Below, piece after piece: positions 11,610 through 23,144 of a stretch of 36,497 nt of DNA. Numbering within the stretch: position 1 is the first letter of the stretch; every line of letters begins with the position of its first letter. Origin of the DNA: Poronia punctata. Taxonomy: Eukaryota > Ascomycota > Sordariomycetes > Xylariales > Xylariaceae. A program made the position numbers and the translations under genes. The notes under the pieces are model-generated. The model did no database searches and was not told the DNA's origin. It saw only the letters and a program-made list of their open reading frames with translations. The stretch is from positions 1 through 36,497 of the forward strand of contig MU401768.1 in assembly GCA_022579005.1 (NCBI GenBank). The letters are read 5' to 3'.

Positions 11610-11960
11610 ATTAAACGCTTTTTTTAATTAAGCTAGCTACTTATTACCTTAGTAGCTTAATTATATTAAGCTACTTATTTTTAAAATATTTAAAAAATAA
11701 ACTGCTTAAACCTTTTAATAGTAGCTTAATTTATATAAGCAGCTTATATATTATATGCTTAAAATATAAGCTGCTTAGCTTTTTTTTTTGCAGCTTATAA
11801 TAAACTTATAGTTTGTTTTTTAAAAGTTTAATAAATAAGCAGCTTAATTTTAAAAGTAATAAATTTATTGCTTAAAATATTAAAATAGCTTAAATTTAAA
11901 ATATTAAGTTAAAGTAAATAGCTTTAATTTAGCTTAGCTATAAAAAGCAGCTAAGCTATA
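11610..11960. repeat. Cluster of AAGCAGCTT/AAGCTGCTT motifs, left side of hAT-like element
   Basis: Variants of AAGCAGCTTA and its complement TAAGCTGCTT recur many times in 350 bases (for example near 11690, 11730, 11770, 11790, 11840 and 11950). A similar cluster stands near the right end (19880-19970). Without the Gypsy insertion this cluster would start about 0.7 kb from the left end. Subterminal transposase-binding repeats are the simplest explanation, by inference. Confidence 0.45.
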
Positions 11961-12203
11961 TAGATAATAGTAAACTTTAAAAGTTAAAAACTATAATAAA
12001 AATATATTATATTTATAAACTAAGTTAAAACGCTAATATTATTTTAATACTACTAATATTAATTATAATAGCTTAACTACATTATTTAAATAGCTTAATT
12101 ATAGTTAGTTTAATATATTAAAATCACCTTATTACCTTGTTTACTTTGTTTTATATTTTTTGTTACTTTATTTTAAGCTTTAAAACTTTTTTATTTAACT
12201 TTG

Positions 12204-12245
12204 CTTATTGCTTATTGCTTATTACTTATTACTTATTGCTTATTA
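12204..12245. repeat. 7-bp tandem repeat CTTATT(G/A)
   Basis: Six head-to-tail copies of CTTATTG or CTTATTA. The copies differ only in a final G/A, again a transition. Confidence 0.85.
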
Positions 12246-13563
12246 CTGCGTTTGTTTTAGTTTTAGCTTTTTATATTAATATAGCAGATTTGTTTATAAA
12301 AGACAAAATAGATTATAAGGTTTTTATTTTTAAAAAAAAAAATAAAAAAAATAAAAATAAAAAAGAAAAAAAAAAAAATAAAAAAAAAATAAAAATAAAA
12401 ATAAAAACTTAAATACTAGTATAAGCTATAGCGTTGCTACTATATAAGCTATATACTAATAAAGTTATTTATTTTATAAAAAACTAATAAAAAAAAGCTG
12501 CTATTGTTTAAAATAATAATATAAGCTTAAAAAAAAAAGCTAAAGCTTGCTAACTAAAATAGTAAAATAGCTAAAAATATATATACTTAATATTTTAGTT
12601 TTATTTATTAATATTTTTAATTAAATAATAAAATAAAATAAATAAAAGCGTAAGTTATTATATGCTTTTTAATAGCAAATTTTTTTATATTATTATTACT
12701 TATTAGCTTAAAAAGTTAAAATTATTATAGTTATTTATAATAATATAAAGCTAACTTTAAATAAGTTTATTATAGCTTAATAGTGCTTAGTTAATAATTA
12801 AAAAAATTTTAAAAGTTATATTTTAAATAATATAAAAGTTAATATATTAAAATATTAAATTAAACTTTAGCTAATAAAAATATAAACTTTGCTTTTAAAG
12901 TATATTTAATAACTAAGTAATTCTATTTTTTTTAACTTAAATATATAGCTAAGTTTAGCTAAAATATATAGCTTAATATATAATACTTAGTTGCTAAAAA
13001 ACTTTTTTTAAATATAAAAATATATATAAAGTTATATTAATTATAAAGAGTTATAGCTTTTAAGCTAATATTATATAAAATATAAATTTTTTAATATTAT
13101 ATAGTTTTATTTTTATTTATTAATAACTTTAAAAACTAATATATATAATAATATATAAATATATTTTAAAGTTTTGCTTTAAAAGTTGCTTAGTAAATTT
13201 AAGCAAATAAAATAAAAGTAAAAAATAAAAAAGCGTATTATAAACAACTTTATAACTTTTATTTTACTATATTAAAAAAAGCTTAATTTGCTTTAGTATT
13301 AAAAAATTATTTTTATAAAATATTTAAATACTTTTATAATTAAAAGTGCTTTAAAAAAATATTACTATAGCTAATAAAAAATTTTATAGTAAGTATTATA
13401 ATATTAGTATTAAATATTGCTTTAAATTTAATATTATATTTTTTATATAGTATTATTTATAATAAAATAATAAACTAATAATATAAATAATATAATTTAA
13501 AATTAATAAAAAGTTTTTATTAGCTTTTGTTTTAAATATTTAATAATTAAATAAAAGTATTTT

Positions 13564-13743
13564 AGCTAGTAAAAATAGTATTTTAGCTAATAAAAATAAT
13601 ATAATAGCAAGTAAAAGTAGTGCTTTAGCTAGCAAAAGTAGTATAGTAGTAAGTAAAAGTAATATAATAGCTAGTAAAAGTAGTGTAGTAGCTAGCAAAA
13701 GTAGTGCTTTAGCTAGTAAAAGTAGTATAATAGCTAATAAAAA
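13564..13743. repeat. 21-bp minisatellite, eight copies, with a 7-codon reading frame
   Basis: Eight exact-length copies of a 21-bp unit (AGCTAGYAAAAGTAGTRY.. form) are followed by a 12-base partial. Differences include AGCAAAA against AGTAAAA (CpA to TpA) and GTG against GTA. The + frame through the array is open from about 13542 to the stop at 13757-13759 and would give an A-S-K-S-S-x-x heptapeptide repeat. It has no start codon and is flanked by stops. Confidence 0.85.
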
Positions 13744-15148
13744 AGCGTTAACTATTTAATATTTTTACTTTTTTTTTTTTTTATATAACTAAGCTAAGCA
13801 TTTTTAAGCTTTTAAATATATTTTTTAATTTTAATACTTTATTAGCAAGTTTTTATTTTTTGCTTTACTTATAATAAAGCTATATTTTAGCTTTTAAAAT
13901 ATATTTTTTAAAGCTAAGTAATAATATATAAAACTTACTAGCTAAAATATATTAAAGTTAGTAAGCTAAAATAATAAAAAAAATAAAAGTATATATAAAA
14001 ACTTATTATTTACTTTTATTAAAAAAGTATAAAAATATTTATATAACTTTAAATTTTAAATTTATTATAAAGTATTTAAATACTTTTTATAAAATAGGTA
14101 CTATATATATTTTAGCTATATATATAATATATATAATAATTTTATAACTTTAAAAAGTTAAAAAAAATTAATTATAATTTTTAAATTAATTATAATTTTA
14201 AAATTTAATTATATTAGCTTTAAACTTTTATTTAAATATTAAAAAAGTTAATTAGTAATTAGCTAATAATTATTAAATAATAAGCAATAAATTAAATAAT
14301 ACTTATTTTAATTATAAAAATTTACTTAAAAAGTAAATAAAAAAAGTAATAGTATGCTTGCTTTTTTGCTTTTAATAAGTATTTAATAAGAATTTTTATA
14401 TTTTATTATTAATTTTTACATTTTTTATTTTTTATACTAAAATTTTTTTTTTAAGTTTTTTACTAAGCTAACTTAAAAACCTAATTATTATTTTATTATT
14501 AATTATATAATTAATTATATAATTAGTTACTAGCTTTTATATTTTTTTTTTATTTTATTAAGTTGTTTATAAGTAAGCAAGCTATTTAAAATATTTAAAA
14601 TTATTTATTAAAAAAGTAAGCAAGCTTTTATTTATAAAATTAAAAAGCGTAATGCTGCTATATAATTTAAATTATTATTTAAATTTACTAAATAAGCATA
14701 TAATATAAAAAAAAGTAGTAGTAATAATATAGCTATATTTAATACTAAATATAAAAGCAATAATAACTTTAGCAAAGTACTTAAGCTTTTTTTTTTAATT
14801 ATAAGTTTATTTTAAAATATATTTTAAATAATATAAGCTAATAGCTATTAATATAAAAGTTTAATAAAGTAAATTTAGCAAAAATACTTATTTAAAAAAT
14901 TAAAAATAAAAACTTTATTATTTAACTTAATATAAGCAGTAATATATAAATAATTAAAAAAAAAGTACTTAATACTAAAAAGCTAAAAGTTTTTACTAAT
15001 TATTAATATTTAAGCTTTAATGTTAAAAGCTATAATAATGAAGCTAAAAGTATTATTAATAAAAATAATAAGCTTATTAAAAGTAAAGTAATATTTATTA
15101 TGCTAAGTGCTAAAAAAAATAAGCTTTTTTAATAATATTAATTATACT

Positions 15149-15190
15149 TATTACTTTTATTACTTTTATTACTTTTATTATTTTTATTAA
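15149..15190. repeat. 9-bp tandem repeat TTACTTTTA
   Basis: Four copies of TTACTTTTA followed by one with T for C. Low-complexity microsatellite within AT-rich sequence. Confidence 0.8.
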
Positions 15191-17825
15191 TATGCTTACT
15201 ACTATTTAGTTTTAATTTATTATTATTAAGCATAATTAAAAGGATTATAATTTAAATAACTTTATTATAATAATAAAGTTATTTTATATTTATAATAGTA
15301 TAACTTATAAAAAATATAATATAATAAAAAAAATGTTTAAGCTTTTAAAAATAAGCAAAAGTATTAAAAAGCTAAATATACTACTTAATACTATTAATAT
15401 ATTAAAGCATTATATTAAAAAAAAGTTGCTATTGTTAAAAATATAATTATAGCTAATTATATTAAATTTAAATAAGCTTTTATTGTTTTATTTTTATATT
15501 ATTAAAGTTATAAGTATTTAAATTAACTAGCTAAAGTAAAATATGTTTTTTTTTAACTTTATAAAGTTTTTTAAAAGCATTTTTACTTTAATACTATTTA
15601 AAACTATATATTTTAGTATAGCTAAGCTTATAAACAACTTTAATAAAGTATATTACTTTTTTTAATAAGCTAAGTTTATATAAACTATATTAAATAACTT
15701 TATATAATATTTTATTAATGCTAGCAAAAAGGTTTAACTTAAAAAAGCTAATACTTAATTAGTTTTTTTTAATAATATAATTAACTTTATATACGCTTAT
15801 TATAAGTATAATACTTGCTATTTTTAAAAAAATAAAGCTAAAAAAATATATATTAAGTAAGTAATATAAATTTATTATAATTACTAAATAATATAAAAAC
15901 TTAGCTATATAAACTTAATAAATATTATTAACTTTAATATACTACTTATTAATAAAGTAGCTAAAAAAAATATTATTTTTATTATTATTTATTTTTAAAC
16001 ACTTACTAAGCTATTTAATATAAATTAGCAAACTTATATTAAAGTTAAAATTAACTTTACTATTTAGTATAATTTTTATTTTATAAAACTAATTTTTATT
16101 TTTAATTTTTTAAAGTATATTAGCAGCGTTATAATAATATACTAAGCTAATTTTATTAACTTTAACTATTTATTTTAAAGTAGTATAAGCTTTAATAATA
16201 ACTTTAAACTAGTTTTTAATTATAGTTTTATTTAATAAGTATATAGCTACTAAAATTTAAGCTTTATACTTATAAGCAAAGTAGCGCTAATATTTAAGAT
16301 TTTAAAAGTTAAAAAGTTTAGCAAAGCTGCTTTAATTTAAATTTTTGCTTTTAATACTAGCAAAGTATATTTTTTACTTATTTTAATATTTACTAACAGC
16401 TTTAGCTTATATTAAACTATATATAAGTTTTATATAAAAGTATATAATAAAATTACTATACTACTAAAAGCTAAGCATACTAAATAAATTAATATTTTTT
16501 TTTATATTAAAACTTTATAGCTTAAATTTTTTTAATATAATAAAAGCTTTTAAACTAATAAAAAAGTTAAATAAAAAACTAATAGTTAATATTAATAGTT
16601 AATAATTAGTTTTTTATGCTTTTATATTAACGTTTATTAGCAATATACTTTAATAGTAAATTAATTTTAAAATATTTAATATTATTGCTAATAAAAGCTA
16701 CTAAAGCTATAAAGTACTTATAAAGTAACGTAGCAAGCTAGGCTTTAATATTATAAGCAATATATATAGTTATTTTAAAACACTACGCTAATAAAAAGCT
16801 TTAAATAAGCTAGCAATACTAGTAGCTAAATAAAAATACTTATTAAAAACTAGCATTTTTTTTTAATAGCTAGTAGTTTTAAATATAGCTTTTATATTAA
16901 ATATAATTAATATATATTTAAGTAATTTAGCTTATTTAAAATTTAGTAATATTATAAAAATAATTTACTAGTTGCTTATTAATATAGTTTAGATTTTTAC
17001 TATTAATATTTAATAACTAAGCTAATATATAATAAGCAATAAAACTTTAAGCAATTATTAAATATATTTAAATACTTTATAAAATGCTTTTTTTTTTTAG
17101 CTAAGCTGCTATTTAGTTTTTTTTTTATATTATAAGTTATAGTTTTTAAAAATATGCTTATTAGTTTATTTTAATAACTATAATTACGCGTTGTTAATTA
17201 TAAGAGCATTATTTAAAAAAGCTGTTTTTAAAAGCTATTAAGCTTATATTTTAAATAAAGATTATAGCTAAAAAGTATAAAGTTAACTTAATAATTATAA
17301 ATATTATAATAAAGGTTTTTATAGTAATAGTTTAAACTAATATGCTTTTGTACGCTAATAAGCTTAATACTTACTATTATAATTTATAGGTTTTTATAAA
17401 GACAATTTATATAAGTTACTAAATATTTAAACAACTTTGCTTAGTAGCTTTAATTGCTTTTAAGACTTATAGCATATTATAAAGTTTAAAAGCAAGCACT
17501 ATATTTTATTAAGTTTTATTAATATTTTTAACTTTTTTAGTTATAATTTTAATTAAATAAAATATAAAAGATAATATTAATATTAGTTATTTTAATATAT
17601 TATAAAAAGCTAAAAAGTATAGTTAGTAGTTTAATTATTTAAACGTTTATATTAAATTATATTATTGCAATGTTTTTTATTAATATAAGTTAATATTATT
17701 ATTAATAGTATTATTAAAAAAATAAAATATAAATAAGTTTTTTATATTTTAGCTTTTTATTTTAATATTTTAAGTTATTTTGTTTTAATGTTTTAGTTTT
17801 TTTTTTAGCGTTTAGCGTACTATAG

Positions 17826-17945
17826 GTTATATTTTTAGTTTTATATTTTAAAAAGTTAAAAAAGTAGCTAAGGTTTTAGTATAATGTAAATTTTTTAAGT
17901 TATATTTTTAGTTTTATATTATAAAAAGTAAAAAAAGCAGCTAAA
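17826..17945. repeat. Two-copy tandem repeat, period 73 bp
   Basis: Two units starting GTTATATTTTTAGTTTTATA at 17826 and 17899 share most of their first ~50 bases, ending in GTAGCTAA and GCAGCTAA. The second unit is incomplete. Confidence 0.7.
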
Positions 17946-19155
17946 AGTATTATTAAAAGTTTTATTTTTTAAATACTAATATTTTTTAGTTACGTAAAAA
18001 TAGCAATAGGTTTGCTTAAAAATAACTTAAACTAATATTTTTATTATAGCTATATATTATACTAATTACTTAGCTTAGCTTTTTTTAAGTTAATAAAATA
18101 TTAACTATATTATTATATATTATATAAGCAATAAAAAATAATTATAATTTAAATAAACTATTAAAGCTTTAAATATAACTTATTTAAATATAAAAACTTA
18201 GTTTAAATAATTTAATTAACTTTAATTAATAAGTTTAAATATAATAAACTAAAAATTATTATAATGCTTTAAAACTTAAGCAAAACTATTTTAACTATTT
18301 TTGTTAGTTTGCTTTTTTAAACTAACTATTTTAATAAAAAAAACGTTAAAAATTTTAATAACTTGTTTATTTTTATTTAAATAGTTAGCAATAAAATATA
18401 TTTAAAGCTTTTTATTTTTATTTGCATTAAAGTTAAGTATTATATATAAGTACTTAAGCTTTTAATATAAGTTACTAATATATTTATATTATTTAATATA
18501 ATATTAAATAAAGCGTATTAAATAAACTATAAAAAAGTTATTATTGCTATAAAAAGTATAATTAAGTAGTAAAAAAAGGTTTTATTTAGTAAAAAGTAAG
18601 TTAAAGTTAAATAAAAAAACTTTTAAGTAGCTAACTTTATTTTTAGCTATAATATAAACATATAGCAAGTTATATTTTATTATAGCTACTATATTGCTTA
18701 TTATAATAATTATAAAAATTATATTAACTAGTTTTTTATTTATAAAATTTTTAATACGTTTACTTTAAAAAACAAAATTATATATTAAGCTAATTTAATT
18801 ATATATAAGTTTTAATAACTTTTACTTTTTTTACATTATTACCTTTATTATTAACTTTTTTAGTTAAGTAAACCTTTTAACTTAGCTACTTATTATATAA
18901 GTTTTTATTTTAAGCTAGCTTTTTAATATTATTATAAATATTAAAAAATATAATTAAATAATTATTAGTTTTTTTGCTATTAAAAAAACAAGCTTTTATA
19001 TAGTTTTATTTACTTATAATATTAATAGCAAAATATAAAATATAGTTATTAATTTTTAAGCTGCTTTAATAAACAAAGTTTTATTTATTAATTAGCATAT
19101 TTAATTTAGCTAAAAAGTAGTTAAATATAATTAAAACTAAAAAAAACTTAGTATA

Positions 19156-19443
19156 TAGCTAGTTTAGTTACTATATTGTTTTTTAACTTAAAAATTTATA
19201 ATATAATAAATTAAGTATAAAAGTAATAAGTTTATACTTTAGTTAATATAATAGCTAGTTTAGTTGCTATATTGCTTTTTAACTTAAAAATTTATAATAT
19301 AATAAATTAAGTATAAAAGTAATAAGTTTATGCTTTAGTTAATATAATAGCTAGTTTAGTTGCTATATTACTTTTTAACTTAAAAATTTATAATATAATA
19401 AATTAAGTACGTAAATAATAAGTTTATGCTTTAATTAATATAA
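19156..19443. repeat. Three tandem copies of a 96-bp unit
   Basis: Units start TAGCTAGTTTAGTT at 19156, 19252 and 19348. Almost all differences between units are A/G or C/T transitions, except a small cluster in the third copy near 19408-19415. The array lies about 0.8-1 kb inside the right end of the hAT-like element. Confidence 0.88.
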
Positions 19444-19879
19444 TATTAAACTTTATAATATAGCTTGCTACTTTATACTTTATAAATAAAATTGTTTTTA
19501 TTAAGTAAGTAATTAATACTATATTTAAAAAATATAGTAGTATAGGTTATAAAAATTATAACAATAGCTATAATATAAATATAAATATATAAGCAGCAAT
19601 AAATACGTAAGCAGTAATAAATATATAAGCAGTAATAGCATTAATATTATAATTATATAAACTATTTAGCTAAAATAAAGTAACTTAACTTAAATAATTA
19701 GTAATATTTTTAATAAGCTTTTAAGCACTTAAGCTAACGTAAACCTAAGCTATAAAATAAAATTTTTAATAGTTTAAAATAATATTAAATAGTTTTTAAA
19801 AGTTTTATATTGCTTTTAAAAATTTTATATTACTTTTTAAATTTTTAAACTACTTTAAAATTTTTTAAGCAACTTTTAA

Positions 19880-19970
19880 ATTTTTTAAACTGCTTATTAA
19901 AAATAAGCTGCTTTTTTTTTTAAGCAGCTTATTTAGATTTTAAGCTGCTAACAAATTAAGCTACTAAACT
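19880..19970. repeat. Cluster of AAGCAGCTT/AAGCTGCTT motifs, right side of hAT-like element
   Basis: AAACTGCTTA, AAGCTGCTTT, AAGCAGCTTA and AAGCTGCTAA occur within 90 bases, some forming near-perfect inverted pairs. Three AAGCAG(C/T)AATA words stand a little further in at 19580-19640. It mirrors 11610-11960. Confidence 0.45.
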
Positions 19971-20190
19971 AACTAATAAATAAGTTAATAATTATAAAAC
20001 ATTAAGCGTTTAAAATAGTAAATAAGTTAAGCATTTTAAGTTTATTAAAGCATATATTATATTATATATTTAGCAAAATTAAGTCTTAACTATTTTTTTA
20101 CTTTTTTTAAACGTTTTGCTTAAGCAAGCAAAATATTTGCAAAAAATTTGCAGTTCTTAGGATCAATATTACAACCGTATAGATATAGTA

Positions 20191-20221
20191 CCAATTACTA
20201 CATACTAATTTAACAACCCTA
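20191..20221 (-). repeat. Right terminal inverted repeat of hAT-like element
   Basis: Read on the minus strand from 20221 this starts TAGGGTTGTTAAATTAGTA and then TGTAGTAATTG. It matches the left end at 1296-1331 apart from one inserted T and a 6-base deletion. Confidence 0.7.
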
Positions 20222-20229
20222 CTGTAGGG
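20222..20229. repeat. Right 8-bp target-site duplication of the hAT-like element
   Basis: The sequence ctgtaggg follows the right terminal repeat and pairs with ctataggg at 1288-1295. Base composition switches to normal gene-island values from here on. Confidence 0.75.
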
Positions 20230-21179
20230 TGATTTAGTTATTTACAAAATTGCTCGGCTAGAAGGTAGGGGATAGACCTGTTCCATCATAGAGCAAACAA
20301 AGCCTGACACCGCCTACTTTTAACTTCCTCTATCTACAGTCTCGGAAACAACTTGAAGAACAGTCCGGCAACCGGTTTATCCTATCCCTTTTCACCTACC
20401 TACGAGATACCTATGAACGTGACCGCATTTCAAAGCAAACCGTACAGGGATTAGGCAAGCGCAGTATAAGGGCACTGCCGTTCCTGCCGCGTAGGCCAAT
20501 TTATATAAGCATCAAGTTTGCCTGCCTACCTACACGTATATGTATGTACCTGAGATAACACGCAATGCGTACCTGTTACACTCAGGAAGGCGCATCTTAT
20601 GACTGGAGCGGCCCTGGCTCAGGTAGGTCTCATCCATGTACGTACGTGAATACCTTACCTACTGTATTAATCTCTAATAATTAAAGTATAGGAGTGAAGT
20701 ATCCTATTGTGGCTTCTATATTGGAGAATTAGTAAGCGTTGGCAATCGCAAGCATTGGGCCCATCTAACCACTGAGAGCGAGGCTAATACCTAATATCGT
20801 CATGGTTGACTCAACCTACCTACAGTACATACATATACCTGTGGAGTTATATATGTACTTGTAAATAGGTAATTACTCGTACTTTACGCAGCAAGGACTA
20901 AGTACTACACGCGTCGTAGTCTACAATCCTCACATCTCATCTGTCCCTATCACGGGTTCACGTCTGTTTTACATTGGCCGGCCCATAGCCAACACTGCAC
21001 CCTGCAAGTTGCGCAACCGGTCACCAAACACATATCTGGGAACCAGCACACACACACAAAGGGATACATTCAAAGCCATGTCCGGATCCGCATTACCGGT
21101 CACCACGGTCAAGGGTACGGAAAGCTGGAGCGGCCCCTCGCCAGCTTTCAGTCAGCTAAAAGGTTAGGAACCTAGCTGG
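20230..21179 (+). promoter_or_regulatory. Upstream region of the F-box/ankyrin gene
   Basis: About 950 bases of normal composition with many TACCTAC/GTACGTAC words and no convincing gene. A CCAAT word at 20497 is directly followed by TTATATAAG (20501-20509), which could be a + strand core promoter, but it lies ~670 bases before the first ATG at 21180, so a long leader or an upstream exon would be needed. A short CA repeat lies at 21046-21057. Confidence 0.3.
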
Positions 21180-23144
21180 ATGAATGCTGACATGCCTCCC
21201 AGCCTCAACACCATGCCCTATGAGATCTTGCTAGACATCCTCGCAAGCCTAGTCAAAAAGAGAGATTGGGTGGCGCTTGCCAGGACCTGCCGCCTCCTCG
21301 CCAGCCTAGTTGTGCCCGAGCTAGACAGGTCCAATGCACGCGATAGGGGTAACTTCGCTCTGTGGTACGCCTGCCTGAAAAATAAAACTGCCGTCTTCCA
21401 ACGTCTCATAAGCCACGATCCGACCACGAAGAACTGGATCAATCGCCACTTTCCCCTCAGTCACTATTGTAGCAAACGAGGACGTAGCCTCGGCAGAGGC
21501 ATGACCCCGCTGACTGTCGCCGTTTTTGGTGAGAAGAAAAGGATGGTTGGATTGCTACTTGCGAATGGTGCCGATCCGAACATCCCGGACAAGGAGCAGG
21601 TGCTCGGCCACCCTGCTCAATGGTACCCTATAAACTATGCGGTTGCTTATGGAACGGAAGCATCCGCCCACATCCTGAAGCTATTGGTAGCACACCATGC
21701 CGACGTTGACCAGGAGCCCATCATTTCGGCATCCATGTCCGGTCCCCGCGAACGCCAGCCGATACTCTCTCACGGAGTTGAATCTCTGGGCTTTCAATGT
21801 GCCCCCATCTTTCGGGTCCTCAATGTCCAAGAGCCTGCACTTCGTCATTCCCGCCGCGCTCAGCCGACAAGCGCTTGCACATACGATGAAGACTTGATGA
21901 CAATTCTCACTACCCGAAACCTACAGCTCCAGATACTCCTCCAAAACGGCGCGGACCCCCATCAAAGACACCGGTATTGTCACAGCCGGCCTCTTTTCTA
22001 CCTGCTGTCCCGCCTCGACCATTACGAGCCAGTGTTCTATTATAGCCATGAATGCATCCTCAGTCATGAAATCGACGCGCAGCGCCAAAAGGTTAACGAG
22101 AAGGTCATATCCCTGCTGTGTACTCTTGGCAGCTTCATTGACATAAGCGAGCTCGACGCACCTTATTACAGTGCCCCGCTTGGCCGGCGGGGACGACATA
22201 TCCCAGACGCAACCCGAACGACCCCTCTTCATATAGCCTGCGCATTTTCCGATTGCCATAAGCCTTTGATCGACTGGTTCCTATTGAATGGTGCATTGAT
22301 TAATGCCACTGACGATGAAGGAAAGACACCATTGATGTTGTATTGTGGCTCCTATGTCAATGACAAGGGTCTGTTCCGGAACTTCATCTTAGCAGGCGCC
22401 GATGTGAACATTCGAGATAAGGATGGTGATACAGCCCTCCACCTCCTCTGTAGCAACCGACACATCACTTCCATCGCCAAAGAAATGGCTATTAAACTCA
22501 TGCTCAAGAAAGGAGCCGACCCGAAAATCAGAAATAACCGGGGTGAGCTTCCATCGAACGTACTCAGAGTCGGCGCGTGTGCAGAAGAGGCTATAAAACG
22601 AAGATTGGATGACGAGGCTAGAAAGTATGGGAAACAGCCGCACAAACAGGGCAGAGTGCCGCGAGCTCACGGCCAGCATGCTCATCAGAGAAGTGCAAGC
22701 CACCGCTGTAGTTCCATGAGAGTCAACGACAGAAGCAGTCATGGACAGATAGATGTTCCAAGAAACTTGCACAAGAGGATTCGAAGCAGGAGCACTCGGG
22801 TCAAGGCGAGTGAGCCTCGTGTTGCACACCGCCAATGTGAGAACCAGAAACCGGCCCACAGACATAAAACCGATCAAGCTACCGGGCACGGAAAGACCCT
22901 CCGGGAGAAGAAAGAGCCTCTGAAGGAAAAGAACATAGTCAGATCCCCAGATAGAATGGTAGACGGCGGTGATGCTTGCGGGCATGGAAGGGTTCAAGGA
23001 CGGGGTAGGGCCCGGAATCGGCAAAGGGCCATATGCCGTAAAGCTGATGCGCCCACAAGTGAAAGAACAAATGGCGACGCAACTGTCCATTTGGACAACG
23101 TGGCGATAGGCTTCAAAAACCACACGTCAAGCGCGAGGGCCTGA
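21180..23144 (+). CDS. F-box and ankyrin-repeat protein
   Basis: The predicted protein has 654 residues. Residues ~10-50 form an F-box-like segment (M-P-Y-E-I-L-L-D-I-L, then L-A-R-T-C-R-L-L), which in known proteins binds Skp1 in SCF ubiquitin ligases. Ankyrin repeats follow, clearest at ~107-138 (G-M-T-P-L-T-V-A-V...N-G-A-D-P-N), 150-178, 247-280, 346-378, 381-413 and 415-452, each with the TPLH/A-type helix and GAD/GAx turn. This pairing is common in filamentous fungi and suggests substrate selection for ubiquitylation; the target is unknown. The first ATG has a weak context. Met5 and Met12 (CACCATG) are alternatives. From ~482 to the end (22623-23144) the protein is R/H/K/Q-rich, uses AGA often and matches no domain, so the true 3' end may lie earlier, for instance through a GTATGG splice donor at 22624. 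Confidence 0.8.
   Translation: MNADMPPSLNTMPYEILLDILASLVKKRDWVALARTCRLLASLVVPELDRSNARDRGNFALWYACLKNKTAVFQRLISHDPTTKNWINRHFPLSHYCSKRGRSLGRGMTPLTVAVFGEKKRMVGLLLANGADPNIPDKEQVLGHPAQWYPINYAVAYGTEASAHILKLLVAHHADVDQEPIISASMSGPRERQPILSHGVESLGFQCAPIFRVLNVQEPALRHSRRAQPTSACTYDEDLMTILTTRNLQLQILLQNGADPHQRHRYCHSRPLFYLLSRLDHYEPVFYYSHECILSHEIDAQRQKVNEKVISLLCTLGSFIDISELDAPYYSAPLGRRGRHIPDATRTTPLHIACAFSDCHKPLIDWFLLNGALINATDDEGKTPLMLYCGSYVNDKGLFRNFILAGADVNIRDKDGDTALHLLCSNRHITSIAKEMAIKLMLKKGADPKIRNNRGELPSNVLRVGACAEEAIKRRLDDEARKYGKQPHKQGRVPRAHGQHAHQRSASHRCSSMRVNDRSSHGQIDVPRNLHKRIRSRSTRVKASEPRVAHRQCENQKPAHRHKTDQATGHGKTLREKKEPLKEKNIVRSPDRMVDGGDACGHGRVQGRGRARNRQRAICRKADAPTSERTNGDATVHLDNVAIGFKNHTSSARA

Larger units (their letters stand above)
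11398..20190. repeat. AT-rich remainder of the hAT-like block, no recognisable gene
   Basis: Nearly 9 kb of strongly AT-rich, RIP-like sequence. The only longer open frame (12137-12412) ends in a K/N-rich run made by poly-A-like text and looks accidental. I could not recognise a transposase or other domain in any frame. The stretch is structured by several tandem repeats, listed separately, and by clustered AAGCAGCTT-type motifs near both ends of the outer element. Confidence 0.6.
1296..20221. mobile_element. Large RIP-degraded hAT-like DNA transposon with nested insertion
   Basis: The whole left AT-rich block has matching ends. The left end begins CAGGGTTGTAAATTAGTA. The right end, read inward on the minus strand, begins TAGGGTTGTTAAATTAGTA. 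Both then share TGTAGTAATTG after a 6-base indel. The outer flanks are an 8-bp duplication with a single transition. hAT elements are known for ends of the form (C/T)A(G)GG(N)TG and 8-bp target duplications, so the class assignment follows from structure alone. Removing the nested Gypsy element (1759-11392 plus one 5-bp duplication) leaves about 9.3 kb, long for a hAT, so further nested pieces or a non-autonomous giant form are possible. No transposase frame survives that I can recognise, and orientation is unknown. Confidence 0.7.

Noticed and set aside
12137..12412. 91-codon open frame with a hydrophobic start and a K/N tail
   Set aside because: It is built from a CTTATT(G/A) microsatellite and an A-rich run. 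It sits in RIPped sequence with no homologue I can recognise.
13564..13743. CRISPR-like array
   Set aside because: The units are contiguous without spacers and the genome is eukaryotic; it is a minisatellite.
1296..20221. Starship-type giant cargo element
   Set aside because: No tyrosine-recombinase captain frame is visible at either end, and no cargo genes lie inside. The ends and 8-bp duplication fit hAT.
20216..20230. 15-bp palindrome ACCCTACTGTAGGGT as a regulatory site
   Set aside because: It spans the junction of the right TIR and the target duplication, so its symmetry is better explained by the TIR end (ACCCTA) meeting the CTGTAGGG target.
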